A stretch of DNA of 64,000 nucleotides from Comamonadaceae bacterium (GTDB lineage Bacteria > Pseudomonadota > Gammaproteobacteria > Burkholderiales > Burkholderiaceae_C): assembly GCA_947455465.1 (NCBI GenBank), contig CANGNS010000001.1:186001-250000 (forward strand), given 5' to 3'. The position numbers and the translations under genes were made by a program. A model generated the notes under the pieces. It ran no database searches. It was not told the DNA's origin and saw only the letters and a program-made list of their open reading frames with translations. Shown here piece by piece: positions 16,258-25,015 of the stretch (its first letter is position 1; each line of letters begins with the position of its first letter).

Positions 16258-17514
16258 ATGTTGAAGCGTAATTGGCCTTTGATCGTACTCACGCTGATCG
16301 CCACCGTGCAGTTCTTCGATCGGGCCATGATGGTCATCGTCATTGAGCCCATCAAACAAGAATTTGGCCTGAGCGACTCCCAGTTGGGCATGGTCTCGGG
16401 CCTGAGCTATGCCGCAGCATTTGCCCTTGCCGGCATTCCGCTGGGCTGGCTGGCTGACCGAGTGAACCGACGCAATTTGCTGGCGGCACTTTTGGCGCTA
16501 TGGAGCGGCTTCGTATTGTTGGCCGGTGGCGCAAGCAGCTTTGTCGGACTGATTGCTGCGCGCATAGGCATCGGCGCCATGGATGCGGGCGGCCAGCCCT
16601 GCTCCGTCTCTATCATTTCAGACCTGGCGAGCCGCGAAAAACGCGCCGGTGCCGTGGCTACTTTCTATGCCGGCGTCCCCCTGGGCATGCTGCTGGGTTT
16701 CATGGGCGGCGGCTTGATTGCCGCCAACTATGGCTGGCGGACTGGCTTTTTTGTCGCAGCCGTCCCTGGGCTGCTGCTGGCAGCGTTGCTTTGGTTTACG
16801 GTGCCAGAACCGGCGCGCGGCGCCACCGAAAAGGCCAGCGCCGAACCGCCACAAAGCGCCCCCAGCCTGGGTGAGTCCTTGCGCTTTATGCTGGGCCAGC
16901 CCTCGTTGCGCATGGTGATTTTGGGCAGCATCTTGGTGACTTCCACCTCCTCGGCCATGATGAGCTGGATTGGCTCTTTGCTGATCCGCACCCACCAACT
17001 CTCCCTGCCCGAAGTGGGCATCATGACCTCTTTGTGCATGGGCGGCTTTGGCGCCATTGGAACCGTATTTTTCGGACGCCTGGCCGACCGCCTGGGTGCC
17101 CAGTCCATGCGCTGGCAGCCGCAGCTCATGGCTGCGGGGGCTGCGTGGATTGCCGTTTTCGGCGCTGCCGTCTGCCTGCTGCCGTCTGTGGCGGGCGTGG
17201 CCGTGGCACTGGCGCTGTTTGCCGCTGGCGTGGCCGGTCTGAACGGCCCGACTTACGCCCTCACCCAAAGCCTGGTACAGGTGCGCATGCGCGGGGTGTC
17301 CATGTCGGTGTTGGTGGTTTTGCTCAATTTGATCGGCGTGGGGCTGGGCCCGACGATTGCCGGCGTGCTTAGCGATGTGTTCTCGGTGCAGTACGGGCCC
17401 GACTCGGTGCGCTGGGCCATGGCTTGCGTGCTGGTGCTCAACCTCCCGGCCATCTTCATTTTCGCCCGTGCCGCCCGCAACATTGAGGCCGATCTGGCCC
17501 GGGCCCAGCAATGA
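16258..17514 (+). CDS. Major facilitator superfamily transporter, probable steroid/bile-acid permease
   Basis: This 418-aa protein has about twelve hydrophobic segments. It shows the MFS loop 2-3 signature (GWLADRVNRRNLLA) and a large central loop around residue 190. The ATG at 16258 has GGAG 5 bp upstream; an in-frame GTG at 16201 would overlap the predicted promoter. The upstream inverted repeat is shared with the TonB receptor gene and ring-degradation genes. This supports inner-membrane import of steroid acids rather than an unrelated substrate. The 162-bp gap after it contains the next copy of the repeat. Confidence 0.82.
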   Translation: MLKRNWPLIVLTLIATVQFFDRAMMVIVIEPIKQEFGLSDSQLGMVSGLSYAAAFALAGIPLGWLADRVNRRNLLAALLALWSGFVLLAGGASSFVGLIAARIGIGAMDAGGQPCSVSIISDLASREKRAGAVATFYAGVPLGMLLGFMGGGLIAANYGWRTGFFVAAVPGLLLAALLWFTVPEPARGATEKASAEPPQSAPSLGESLRFMLGQPSLRMVILGSILVTSTSSAMMSWIGSLLIRTHQLSLPEVGIMTSLCMGGFGAIGTVFFGRLADRLGAQSMRWQPQLMAAGAAWIAVFGAAVCLLPSVAGVAVALALFAAGVAGLNGPTYALTQSLVQVRMRGVSMSVLVVLLNLIGVGLGPTIAGVLSDVFSVQYGPDSVRWAMACVLVLNLPAIFIFARAARNIEADLARAQQ

Positions 17515-17586
17515 CACACCCCCGATTTCCTGACCCCTATGGAGGCTGAAGTACGTAAAAACCCTCCCCTCACTTTTTACAACACT

Positions 17587-17604
17587 CTCGTCCACTTGGA
17601 CGAT
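17587..17604 (+). promoter_or_regulatory. 18-bp inverted repeat, putative LuxR-type operator, site 2
   Basis: CTCGTCCACTTGGACGAT; the distal half differs from the perfect arm at one base. A TACATT hexamer lies at 17626-17631, with 21 bp between. The repeat ends 72 bp before the TonB-receptor ATG. Confidence 0.75.
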
Positions 17605-17676
17605 GTTCGGGCGTTTAGCGGCACCTACATTGCATACACCAGCAGGGCTGCCACCACTATTTTTTAGGAGACATCA

Positions 17677-19986
17677 ATGAAAAAAGCACAGAAAAATCGC
17701 CTCTTTATGCGGGCTGTACCCTTGGCCGTAGCGGCCGCCTTTGCGCCCAGCGTCTGGGCCCAGGCTGCATTGGAAGAGGTCGTGGTAACGGCCCAGCGCC
17801 GCGCGGAGCGCCTGCAGGACATTCCTCTGTCGATTACCACGCTCACTGGCGCAGACATGGAGCAGCGCGGCATGGAGGGATCGTCAAGCCTGCGTGGAGC
17901 CGTGCCTAATTTGAATATGGCCCCAGCGCCAGTGTCGGGCCTGATCGGCGCAATCGCTATGCGTGGCATGTCCTCAGGCCAGCCCTCAATCTGGGCAGAC
18001 CCAGCCGTTGGCATCTACGTCGATGGCGTTTTTGTCGGCAAAAACCAGGGCATCTTGACCGACCTGGTCGACATCGAGCGCCTAGAAGTGCTTCGCGGAC
18101 CGCAAGGCACCTTGTTTGGCCGCAACACCCAGGCCGGCGCGATCAATTTTGTGACCCGCCGCCCCTCGGGCACCTTCATGGGCAACGTAAGCGTCGAGAT
18201 GGGCGACTACGGACGGCACATTGAGCGTGTTTCGGTGGATCTGCCTAAGGCCGATATGCTCAGCGTTAGCCTAGCCGCACGCAATGAGAAGCAAAACGGC
18301 TTCATCACCAACGAGAAAGGCCAGTCCTTCGGTGACAAAAACCGCCAAGGGCAGCGCCTTGCGGTTCGCCTAGAGCCCAACAAAAACACGGTCATCGATT
18401 ACTCCTACGACCGTACAGATATCAATGAAGGCTTGCCCGTAGGCTCCTTGATTGCTTCCACCGGCTATCTAGGCGGGTATTCACCTGCCGTACAGGGCGC
18501 CAACTATTACACCTACTTCCAAACCATGGTGCCCGCTGCCTATGGCGGCCTGGGCCCACAGCTCAAACCCTTGGCCAACCCCGACTACCCAACCACCATC
18601 AACGCCACCGCAGGCGACTTGTACCAACGGATGGGCTTGACTGGTAACACGCTGAGCGTGAGCCATAAGCTTGACGCCCAAAACGCGATCAAATATATCT
18701 ATGGCCAGCGCTCCATGACCTATGGCGATCGCTCTGACTACGATATGACGGCGCTCAATGTTTTCACCGGACAGCGTGACACCGACTACAAAACCACCTC
18801 GCATGAGCTGCAATTAACAGGTAGTAGTGCAGCCTTGAAATACGTTGCAGGCCTGTATTTATTTACCGACAGTGGCACAACGCTACAGCGTCAAAGCGGT
18901 GGATTCTTCAATTTCTCCACCTTCTCACCTGGCTACAAGCTGGCCAACTTCAGTGTCAGCAGTGATGCCCAAGCGGTGTTTGGACAACTCGATTACGACC
19001 TAAGCAAGCAAACCACCCTGACAGGTGGCCTGCGTTGGACGTCTGAGAAAAAGGGCATGCGCACTTGGCGCTTTAATTCCAATGCCAGCTTTGACCCGGT
19101 AACCTCCACCTTGGATGTCAGTGGCGAACAAACATTCGCAGCGACAACGCCCAATATTGCACTGGTTCATAAAATTGATGCCAACACCAATGTATTCGCG
19201 CGTATCGCCAGCGGCTTCAAAGCGGGCGGCTTCCCCGCCGAGGCGCCTGTCACCAGCCTGGGTGGACCTAACACGGCCTTCTTGCCGGAGCGTTCTACCA
19301 GCTATGAAGTGGGAACCAAAATGGGGCTCATGGGCGGCAAGGCGCAACTCAATATTACTGGCTTTGTGACTAAAGTTACCGATATGCAAATGAGTCTGCT
19401 GCCCCCGGGAAGTACAACGCCTACCATGGTGAATGCAGCGCAAGCCACAACCAAGGGCCTAGAGGTTGAGGGTCAAATCCTGCCCGCCAACGGTGTGCGT
19501 CTCTATGTGACCTATGGTTATCTTGATGCCGCTTTAGACCAGTACATGACCTATAGTCCATCGGGCCAATCTATCGACGCGGCCTCCAACACCGTGATGC
19601 CAGCAGCACCGAAGAACACGCTTAATCTGGGTGTAGACGCATTGCTGGGCAATACGGGAATGGGCACCCTGCGCGGAATCGTAGACTTGCGCTATGTCTC
19701 CAGCCGCTACAACTACGCCGGTCAAATTGACCCCTTGGCGGCCAACGCGGCAATTGGCAACTCGGCCGCAGAAGCCGTCATGCCGGCGCTCACCACGGTC
19801 AATGCACGCTTGCTGCTGTCAGACTTGAATGTGGGTGGTCCGGGCTCTGGAAGCGTTTCGCTGTGGGTGAAAAACCTCTTTGATGAGCGCCAAATGGTTG
19901 CCCAAATGGACGTTGGCGGCTACTACCAAGTGGGCTACTGGAGCGAGCCGCGAACAGTGGGCGTGAATTTCAACTACCGCTGGTAA
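17677..19986 (+). CDS. TonB-dependent outer-membrane receptor, probable steroid/bile-acid uptake
   Basis: This 769-aa protein has a Sec signal peptide ending near SVWAQ (residue 29), a TonB-box/plug start EEVVVTAQRRAERLQDIPLS, and plug motifs such as VDGVFVGKNQG, LEVLRGPQGTLFGRNTQAG and INFVTRRPSG. A 22-strand-type barrel follows, ending in GVNFNYRW with a terminal aromatic. TAGGAG lies just before the ATG. Receptors of this Caulobacter-type class carry diverse hydrophobic or aromatic substrates. The shared operator and neighbouring MFS gene point to steroid uptake (inference). Two tandem hairpins follow the stop. Confidence 0.88.
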   Translation: MKKAQKNRLFMRAVPLAVAAAFAPSVWAQAALEEVVVTAQRRAERLQDIPLSITTLTGADMEQRGMEGSSSLRGAVPNLNMAPAPVSGLIGAIAMRGMSSGQPSIWADPAVGIYVDGVFVGKNQGILTDLVDIERLEVLRGPQGTLFGRNTQAGAINFVTRRPSGTFMGNVSVEMGDYGRHIERVSVDLPKADMLSVSLAARNEKQNGFITNEKGQSFGDKNRQGQRLAVRLEPNKNTVIDYSYDRTDINEGLPVGSLIASTGYLGGYSPAVQGANYYTYFQTMVPAAYGGLGPQLKPLANPDYPTTINATAGDLYQRMGLTGNTLSVSHKLDAQNAIKYIYGQRSMTYGDRSDYDMTALNVFTGQRDTDYKTTSHELQLTGSSAALKYVAGLYLFTDSGTTLQRQSGGFFNFSTFSPGYKLANFSVSSDAQAVFGQLDYDLSKQTTLTGGLRWTSEKKGMRTWRFNSNASFDPVTSTLDVSGEQTFAATTPNIALVHKIDANTNVFARIASGFKAGGFPAEAPVTSLGGPNTAFLPERSTSYEVGTKMGLMGGKAQLNITGFVTKVTDMQMSLLPPGSTTPTMVNAAQATTKGLEVEGQILPANGVRLYVTYGYLDAALDQYMTYSPSGQSIDAASNTVMPAAPKNTLNLGVDALLGNTGMGTLRGIVDLRYVSSRYNYAGQIDPLAANAAIGNSAAEAVMPALTTVNARLLLSDLNVGGPGSGSVSLWVKNLFDERQMVAQMDVGGYYQVGYWSEPRTVGVNFNYRW

Positions 19987-19993
19987 TCAAACC

Positions 19994-20024
19994 CGTGCCA
20001 GCCTTATACCGAGGTGCTGGCACG
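19994..20024 (+). terminator. First hairpin after the TonB receptor gene
   Basis: CGTGCCAGC (19994-20002) pairs with GCTGGCACG (20016-20024) across a 13-nt loop, starting 8 bases after the stop codon. No T-run follows. It is followed directly by a second, stronger hairpin and may protect or help end the transcript. Confidence 0.55.
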
Positions 20025-20031
20025 AATTTCC

Positions 20032-20083
20032 AAAAAAGGCTGCTTGTACCTGCACAAAATGTGGGCCCAAGCAGCCTTTTTTT
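20032..20083 (+). terminator. Rho-independent terminator after the TonB receptor gene
   Basis: AAAAAAGGCTGCTTG (20032-20046) is perfectly complementary to CAAGCAGCCTTTTTT (20068-20082), with a 21-nt loop. The T-run at 20077-20083 makes it an intrinsic terminator. The matching A-run on the other side means it could also stop transcription from the right. Confidence 0.85.
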
Positions 20084-20197
20084 ATATGTCCTGGAAAAGC
20101 GGCTTGTACACGCTTGATTGCCTGGAGATACATGAAACTCTTGCGTTTTACGATATTTAACCTACGGTAAATTTCTTTTTTTTGCACAGCAAATACC

Positions 20198-21637
20198 ATG
20201 AACACATCTGACCACGCGACCCCAGACATTGCGCATCTACTGGAGCGCATGAAGCTTGCGCAGCAATCCCAGGGGTTTGTGCCTGCGGCATTGCGTATCG
20301 ATCGTCTCCATCGGCTAATGCGTTTGCTCCAAAATAATGTAGAAGAATTTTGCTCAACGCTGAATGCGGACTTTGGTCAGCGCTCACGCGAAACCACATT
20401 AATGAACGATATTTTGGCGACCTTCAGCAGCATGAAATATGCTCGCAGTCAAGTTCCAAACTGGATGCGGCAGGACCAACGCGCCGGCGTTTTCCCATTT
20501 AATCTTTTTGGCGCCCGGGTAGAGGTTCGGCATGATCCAAAAGGCGTGGTTGGAATTTTGGGAACCTGGAACGTTCCCTTGTTTACATCGCTGGCGCCAC
20601 TGGCATCCGTACTGGCTGCTGGCAATCGGGCGATGATTAAGCCATCGGAACACACACCACAAACGGCAGCGCTGCTGGCCCGTTTAGTGGCTAATTTTTT
20701 TGATGAAGATGAGCTCGCCGTAGTCAATGGTGGGGTCGAAGTATCCACAGCCTTTAGTCAGCTGCACTTTGACCATATTGTCCTCACCGGCAGTGCGCGC
20801 ATTGGGCGCTCCGTCATGCGTGCAGCGGCCGATAAGCTGGTTCCTGTTACCTTGGAATTGGGCGGCAAATCGCCAGTCCTCATTGGCAAGTCCGCATCTA
20901 TCGAAAAAGCCGCCCACCGGATAGTGCTAGGCAAGACCATGAATGCCGGACAAATCTGCGTAACGCCAGATACGGTTTATTTGCCAGAAAACAAATTGGA
21001 AGAATTCATTCATGCCTGTATCCGGGAACATCAAGCCATGTACCCCACTGGTGCGCAAGATGCAGGTGTCACCTCGATCATCAATGCCTCACACCAACAA
21101 CGATTAGAAAAATACCTGCAAGAACTAGCGTCGCGCCAAGTTCGGGTCATTGCATGCGGGCGCCATGTGACGGATACGGCCGAAGCCATCAAACAAAAAT
21201 GCTGGCCTTTGCATTTGGTTATTTCGCCCCCTGCCGACTCCAGCATTGCACAAGACGAAATTTTTGGACCTTTGCTTCAAATTGAAACTTATTCAGATAT
21301 CCGTGATGCAGTAGGCAAAATCAACGCTGGCGATCTTCCTTTGGCCTTGTATTACTTTGGTCACGATGCCCAGGAAGAGCGATGGGTATTAGATAACACC
21401 CGCTCAGGCGGGGTGACGATCAATGATGTACTTATTCACGTTGCTGCGCATGATGCACCCTTTGGTGGCGTTGGCGCCTCGGGCATGGGCAAGTACCATG
21501 GCAAGGAAGGATTCCTGGAGTTTAGCCATGCAAGAACGGTTTATCGAAGCGGGTGGTGGGACCCGCGCAAAACCTTTGGCCTGGTGCCCCCCTATAGCGA
21601 GAAAGTATTTTCACAACTTAGAAAATCGATTCGCTGA
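20198..21637 (+). CDS. Aldehyde dehydrogenase, coniferyl-aldehyde-dehydrogenase-like (ALDH3 group)
   Basis: This 479-aa protein oxidises an aldehyde to the acid with NAD(P)+. The general base Glu220 is in VTLELGGKSP, the nucleophile Cys254 in NAGQICVTPD, and the cofactor-binding segment is GTWNVPL. The C-terminal VAAHDAPFGGVGASGMGKYHG resembles CalB-type enzymes. Codon use is visibly more AT-rich than in the flanking steroid genes. It is followed 39 bp later by an alcohol oxidoreductase, so the two may run alcohol to aldehyde to acid. In a bile-acid context it could oxidise the side-chain aldehyde left by a retro-aldol cleavage (inference). Confidence 0.83.
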   Translation: MNTSDHATPDIAHLLERMKLAQQSQGFVPAALRIDRLHRLMRLLQNNVEEFCSTLNADFGQRSRETTLMNDILATFSSMKYARSQVPNWMRQDQRAGVFPFNLFGARVEVRHDPKGVVGILGTWNVPLFTSLAPLASVLAAGNRAMIKPSEHTPQTAALLARLVANFFDEDELAVVNGGVEVSTAFSQLHFDHIVLTGSARIGRSVMRAAADKLVPVTLELGGKSPVLIGKSASIEKAAHRIVLGKTMNAGQICVTPDTVYLPENKLEEFIHACIREHQAMYPTGAQDAGVTSIINASHQQRLEKYLQELASRQVRVIACGRHVTDTAEAIKQKCWPLHLVISPPADSSIAQDEIFGPLLQIETYSDIRDAVGKINAGDLPLALYYFGHDAQEERWVLDNTRSGGVTINDVLIHVAAHDAPFGGVGASGMGKYHGKEGFLEFSHARTVYRSGWWDPRKTFGLVPPYSEKVFSQLRKSIR

Positions 21638-21676
21638 CTAAGTTCAAAAAAGGCAATCGGCTACAGCAGACGCACC

Positions 21677-23317
21677 ATGTCCGACACAGCTTACGATTAC
21701 ATCATCATTGGCGCAGGTTCGGCCGGCGGAACGCTGGCTTCGCGCTTGAGTGAGAACGGTCAACACCAAGTCTTGCTCCTGGAGGCTGGGCAAACCCACA
21801 AGCGTTTTATGGTCACAATGCCCGCGGGCTGGGGCGCGATGACTTACGACCCGCGCTACTCTTGGATGCACATGACCGAGCCAGAGACCTGGGCCGGAGG
21901 ACGACGTCTATCCATGCCACGCGGCAAAATGCTGGGCGGGTGCTCGTCAATTAACGGAATGATTTATATCCGTGGCCATAAAAATGACTATGCCGATTGG
22001 GTTAGTGCAGGAGCAAGCTCATGGGGGTGGGATGACTTACTGCCCTACTTCAAACGTACCGAAGATCAGCTGCACATAGCCAATGATTTACATGGTAACG
22101 GAGGCCCCCTGACCGTAGCCAACAATGAAAATGTGCACCCCATAACGCAGGCCATGCTCGATGCCGCTCAGCAAGCGGGGCTTTCATTGGTGGATGATTT
22201 CAATGACGGGTGGGCACAAGGGGCCGGAATTTACCAACTAAATTACAAAGGCGGCGAACGCTCGTCGATTGCACGCAATGCCCTAGAGCCCGCTATGCAT
22301 CGGTCTAATTTGCATGTCATCACGGGCGCGATGGCTCAGCAAATATTATTTGACGGCACGCTGGCCATGGGCGTCATTTTTAAACGTGACGATGGCAGTA
22401 TCCACACAGCGCGCGCCCGAAGGGAAGTCTTGTTGTGCGCCGGTGCGATTCAATCCCCCCAATTATTGATGTGTTCGGGCCTAGGTCCTGCGGACCATTT
22501 GCAAGCCCATGGAATAAAGGTGATAGCGCCGCTGGTTGGCGTTGGAGCCAATTTACAAGACCATGTCTGTGCGCCTATGTCTTGGCGCCTCAAGTCCATG
22601 GTGCGAAGTCGCAACCCCGACTTTCAGGGCATGGGCTTGGTTCGCTCCATGCTCCAATACCTGATTCGCAGGGCGGGCCCAATGGTCAGCCCGCCAGCGG
22701 AATTTGGCGCCTATCTGCAAAGTGATCCGGCACTTCCCTATAACGATATTCAGGTTTTTGGTTTACCGGTGACCGGTCAACCACCCAAGGACGCCAAGGG
22801 CACCAAAGCACCACGTCCCGATGATTTTGACGGTTTCACCTTGGCGCCCTTTCAGGTTCGCCCGTTTTCGCGCGGGCATATCCGTCTCAAAAGCCGCGAT
22901 GCCAACGATCATCCCGCAATTACGATGAATTATTTGACCGACCCCCGAGACCGACGTGCTTTGCTGTGGGCCTTGCGCCAGTTGCGCGTAATCGCAAAGC
23001 AGCCGGCACTAGCCGCCTTAACCGATTTTGAATGTCGGCCAGGCGCCGATATCCAGACGGACGAGGACTGGCTCTCGTGGATTCAGCCCATGCTTTCTAC
23101 CGGCTACCACCCGGTAGGCACATGCCGAATGGGTCGGTCCTCTGACCCTTTGGCGGTTTGCACGCCAGATCTGCGTGTGCGAGGCGTGTCTGGCCTGCGG
23201 GTGATTGATGCATCCGTCATGCCCAACATTATTTGCGGCAATACCCATGCAACAGCAGTTGTTATTGGCGATAAAGGTGCAGATTTGGTACTTGGCCAAG
23301 AAAGACACCTTCATTAG
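21677..23317 (+). CDS. GMC-family FAD-dependent alcohol/choline dehydrogenase
   Basis: This 546-aa flavoprotein has the dinucleotide motif IIGAGSAGGTLASRL near residues 10-24, the GMC signature 1 region (RGKMLGGCSSINGMIYIRG), signature 2 (GAIQSPQLLMCSGLGP), and the C-terminal catalytic His region STGYHPVGTCRMG plus NTHATAVVIGDKGAD. It would oxidise a primary alcohol, handing electrons to a quinone or oxygen. Like the aldehyde dehydrogenase before it, the base composition is lower in GC than the neighbourhood. Substrate unknown; a steroid side-chain or aryl alcohol is possible. Confidence 0.85.
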   Translation: MSDTAYDYIIIGAGSAGGTLASRLSENGQHQVLLLEAGQTHKRFMVTMPAGWGAMTYDPRYSWMHMTEPETWAGGRRLSMPRGKMLGGCSSINGMIYIRGHKNDYADWVSAGASSWGWDDLLPYFKRTEDQLHIANDLHGNGGPLTVANNENVHPITQAMLDAAQQAGLSLVDDFNDGWAQGAGIYQLNYKGGERSSIARNALEPAMHRSNLHVITGAMAQQILFDGTLAMGVIFKRDDGSIHTARARREVLLCAGAIQSPQLLMCSGLGPADHLQAHGIKVIAPLVGVGANLQDHVCAPMSWRLKSMVRSRNPDFQGMGLVRSMLQYLIRRAGPMVSPPAEFGAYLQSDPALPYNDIQVFGLPVTGQPPKDAKGTKAPRPDDFDGFTLAPFQVRPFSRGHIRLKSRDANDHPAITMNYLTDPRDRRALLWALRQLRVIAKQPALAALTDFECRPGADIQTDEDWLSWIQPMLSTGYHPVGTCRMGRSSDPLAVCTPDLRVRGVSGLRVIDASVMPNIICGNTHATAVVIGDKGADLVLGQERHLH

Positions 23318-23329
23318 AAAGCTTGCGCA

Positions 23330-23620
23330 ATGAATCTGTTGGCGATTGCTCCTTGGATGGGGCTTATTGGGTTGCTCGGTCTGGCTGGATTGATGGCGAT
23401 TAAACAACCGATCGGACCCCATGTTGCGGGTGCAGGTATTCGAAAGCTAGGCGTTCTTGGTTTACTAGGGCTGTCTGGCTTTTGGTTTGACGGCGCGGGC
23501 GCTATGGGTGCTTTCGGTGCCCTGGGTTTATGGAATCACCCGAATATTCGATACAAAATCTTCGGGTATTTGGGGCCGCTGGGGGTAACAGGAATTCCAT
23601 TTTTGGTGTTCGCGCGGTAA
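23330..23620 (+). CDS. Small hydrophobic Gly/Leu-rich membrane protein, unknown
   Basis: This 96-aa frame starts 13 bp after the GMC gene. It is made largely of Gly-Leu-rich hydrophobic blocks (MGLIGLLGLAGLMA, LGVLGLLGLSGFW, MGAFGALGLW), suggesting two to four short membrane segments. I do not recognise a family. Close spacing and codon style like the preceding gene support it being real. It may be a membrane partner of the GMC enzyme. Confidence 0.5.
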   Translation: MNLLAIAPWMGLIGLLGLAGLMAIKQPIGPHVAGAGIRKLGVLGLLGLSGFWFDGAGAMGAFGALGLWNHPNIRYKIFGYLGPLGVTGIPFLVFAR

Positions 23621-23736
23621 ATTGGATCTCGGGGCCTATATCGAAACAATCTAAAATAAGTCTATGGCTTCTGTGCAAAACACAAAGCCAACAGCGTTTT
23701 TTATCCCCAAGCGCCGGCTTGTCGTAGCCGCAGCGC

Positions 23737-25008
23737 TTGTTTTTTTGGGCGCCTACCTTGCAAAATCTATCCTTTATCAGCGCAGGCTTGCGCCTAGTGT
23801 CTTTATCTCTGGTGCTGCTTTGCGGCGGCGCAGCAATTTCAGCCGATGAGGCCGTGCGCCCGGATGTGGCCAAGTTACTGATCAAAGCCCAGGAGTTGCA
23901 TGGCCAAAAGCAGTATGCACAAGCCTTGGGGCAAATTGCCGAAGTGGAGAAATTTGCGCCCTCTAATGCGCTGGAGCGTTTTCACACCGAGCGCATGCGC
24001 GCCATGGTGCTCCTGTCCAATAACGACCAGGCAGGCGCTGCGCAGGCCTTAGAGGCAGCCTTGGCCAGCGAGCGCGGTGATGCCGCAGACCGCATGGCCA
24101 TCATGGAGAACCTGGTGCTGGTGCACTACCGCGCCACCGCCTACGAGAAGTCCGCCGTCTGGGCTGAACGCTACCTCGCGCAAGGCGGCACCAACGCAGG
24201 AATCGCCAATGTGCAGATCCAGGCACTGTACCTTTCCAAGCAGTACCCCAGCGCGGCCACCTTGCTCAGTAAGCAAGTCAACGAGACCATCGCAGCCAAG
24301 CGTGCACCCACCGAGGTTCAGATGCGTATGCTCGCCAGCGCTTACCAGCAGAGCAAAGACGACGCCAATTACCTCAAAACGGTCAAGATCATCGCCCGCT
24401 TTTACCCCAAGCCGGAAATTTGGCAAGAGCTGATTTACCGCGTTCTAGCCCGCAATGACTTTCCCGATGCCTTGGAGACCGACAGCAACCGTCTGCTGCG
24501 GGCCACCAAGTCGCCCATCAAAACCGCCGAGCTCATGGAGCAAGCCCAGTTGACGCTCAAGACGGGTTATGCCGGCGAGGCTTTTGACATTCTCTCGGCC
24601 ATAGACCGCAAAGACCCCGCTATAGCCGCCACGGAGCTTGCCCGCTTGGACCAAATGCTCGGCAAGGTCACCCGCATGCGCCAGGAAGATGAAGCTGGCT
24701 TGGCCAGTCTGGACGCCCGCATGGATGCGGCCAAAGACCCCAACTTGCTGGTCAACGCTGCCCTGAGCCTGTCTTTTCTGGGGCAACATGCCCGGGCCGT
24801 GGCCATGGTCGACAAAGCCTTGGCCAAGCCCGCGCTGCGCCAAACCGAGATCGCCAAACTGCGCAAAGTCTATGTATTGGTACGCGCCGACAAGCGTGAT
24901 GACGCGCTGGCGCTGCTAGACACGTTTACCGGCGCGAGCGCCGAGGCGGAGCTGGCCGGCCTGTGGCGTCTGTTCCTGCAAAGCAGCGCCGAGCTGGCCA
25001 AGCAGTAG
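23737..25008 (+). CDS. Exported tetratricopeptide-like repeat protein, start uncertain
   Basis: The mature part is almost entirely alpha-helical repeats of TPR type from about residue 40 (AKLLIKAQELHGQKQYAQALGQ) to the end. A signal peptide core (LRLVSLSLVLLCGGAAISA) precedes it. The frame has no ATG before the signal peptide; candidate starts are TTG at 23737, 23758 or 23788, none with a clear ribosome-binding site. An ATG at 23664 in another frame opens a basic-plus-hydrophobic N-terminus and runs into the same region across a seven-T run, so a frameshift or indel is possible. It converges on the TauD-type gene with 7 bp between. Confidence 0.65.
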   Translation: MFFWAPTLQNLSFISAGLRLVSLSLVLLCGGAAISADEAVRPDVAKLLIKAQELHGQKQYAQALGQIAEVEKFAPSNALERFHTERMRAMVLLSNNDQAGAAQALEAALASERGDAADRMAIMENLVLVHYRATAYEKSAVWAERYLAQGGTNAGIANVQIQALYLSKQYPSAATLLSKQVNETIAAKRAPTEVQMRMLASAYQQSKDDANYLKTVKIIARFYPKPEIWQELIYRVLARNDFPDALETDSNRLLRATKSPIKTAELMEQAQLTLKTGYAGEAFDILSAIDRKDPAIAATELARLDQMLGKVTRMRQEDEAGLASLDARMDAAKDPNLLVNAALSLSFLGQHARAVAMVDKALAKPALRQTEIAKLRKVYVLVRADKRDDALALLDTFTGASAEAELAGLWRLFLQSSAELAKQ

Positions 25009-25015
25009 AGGCCCC

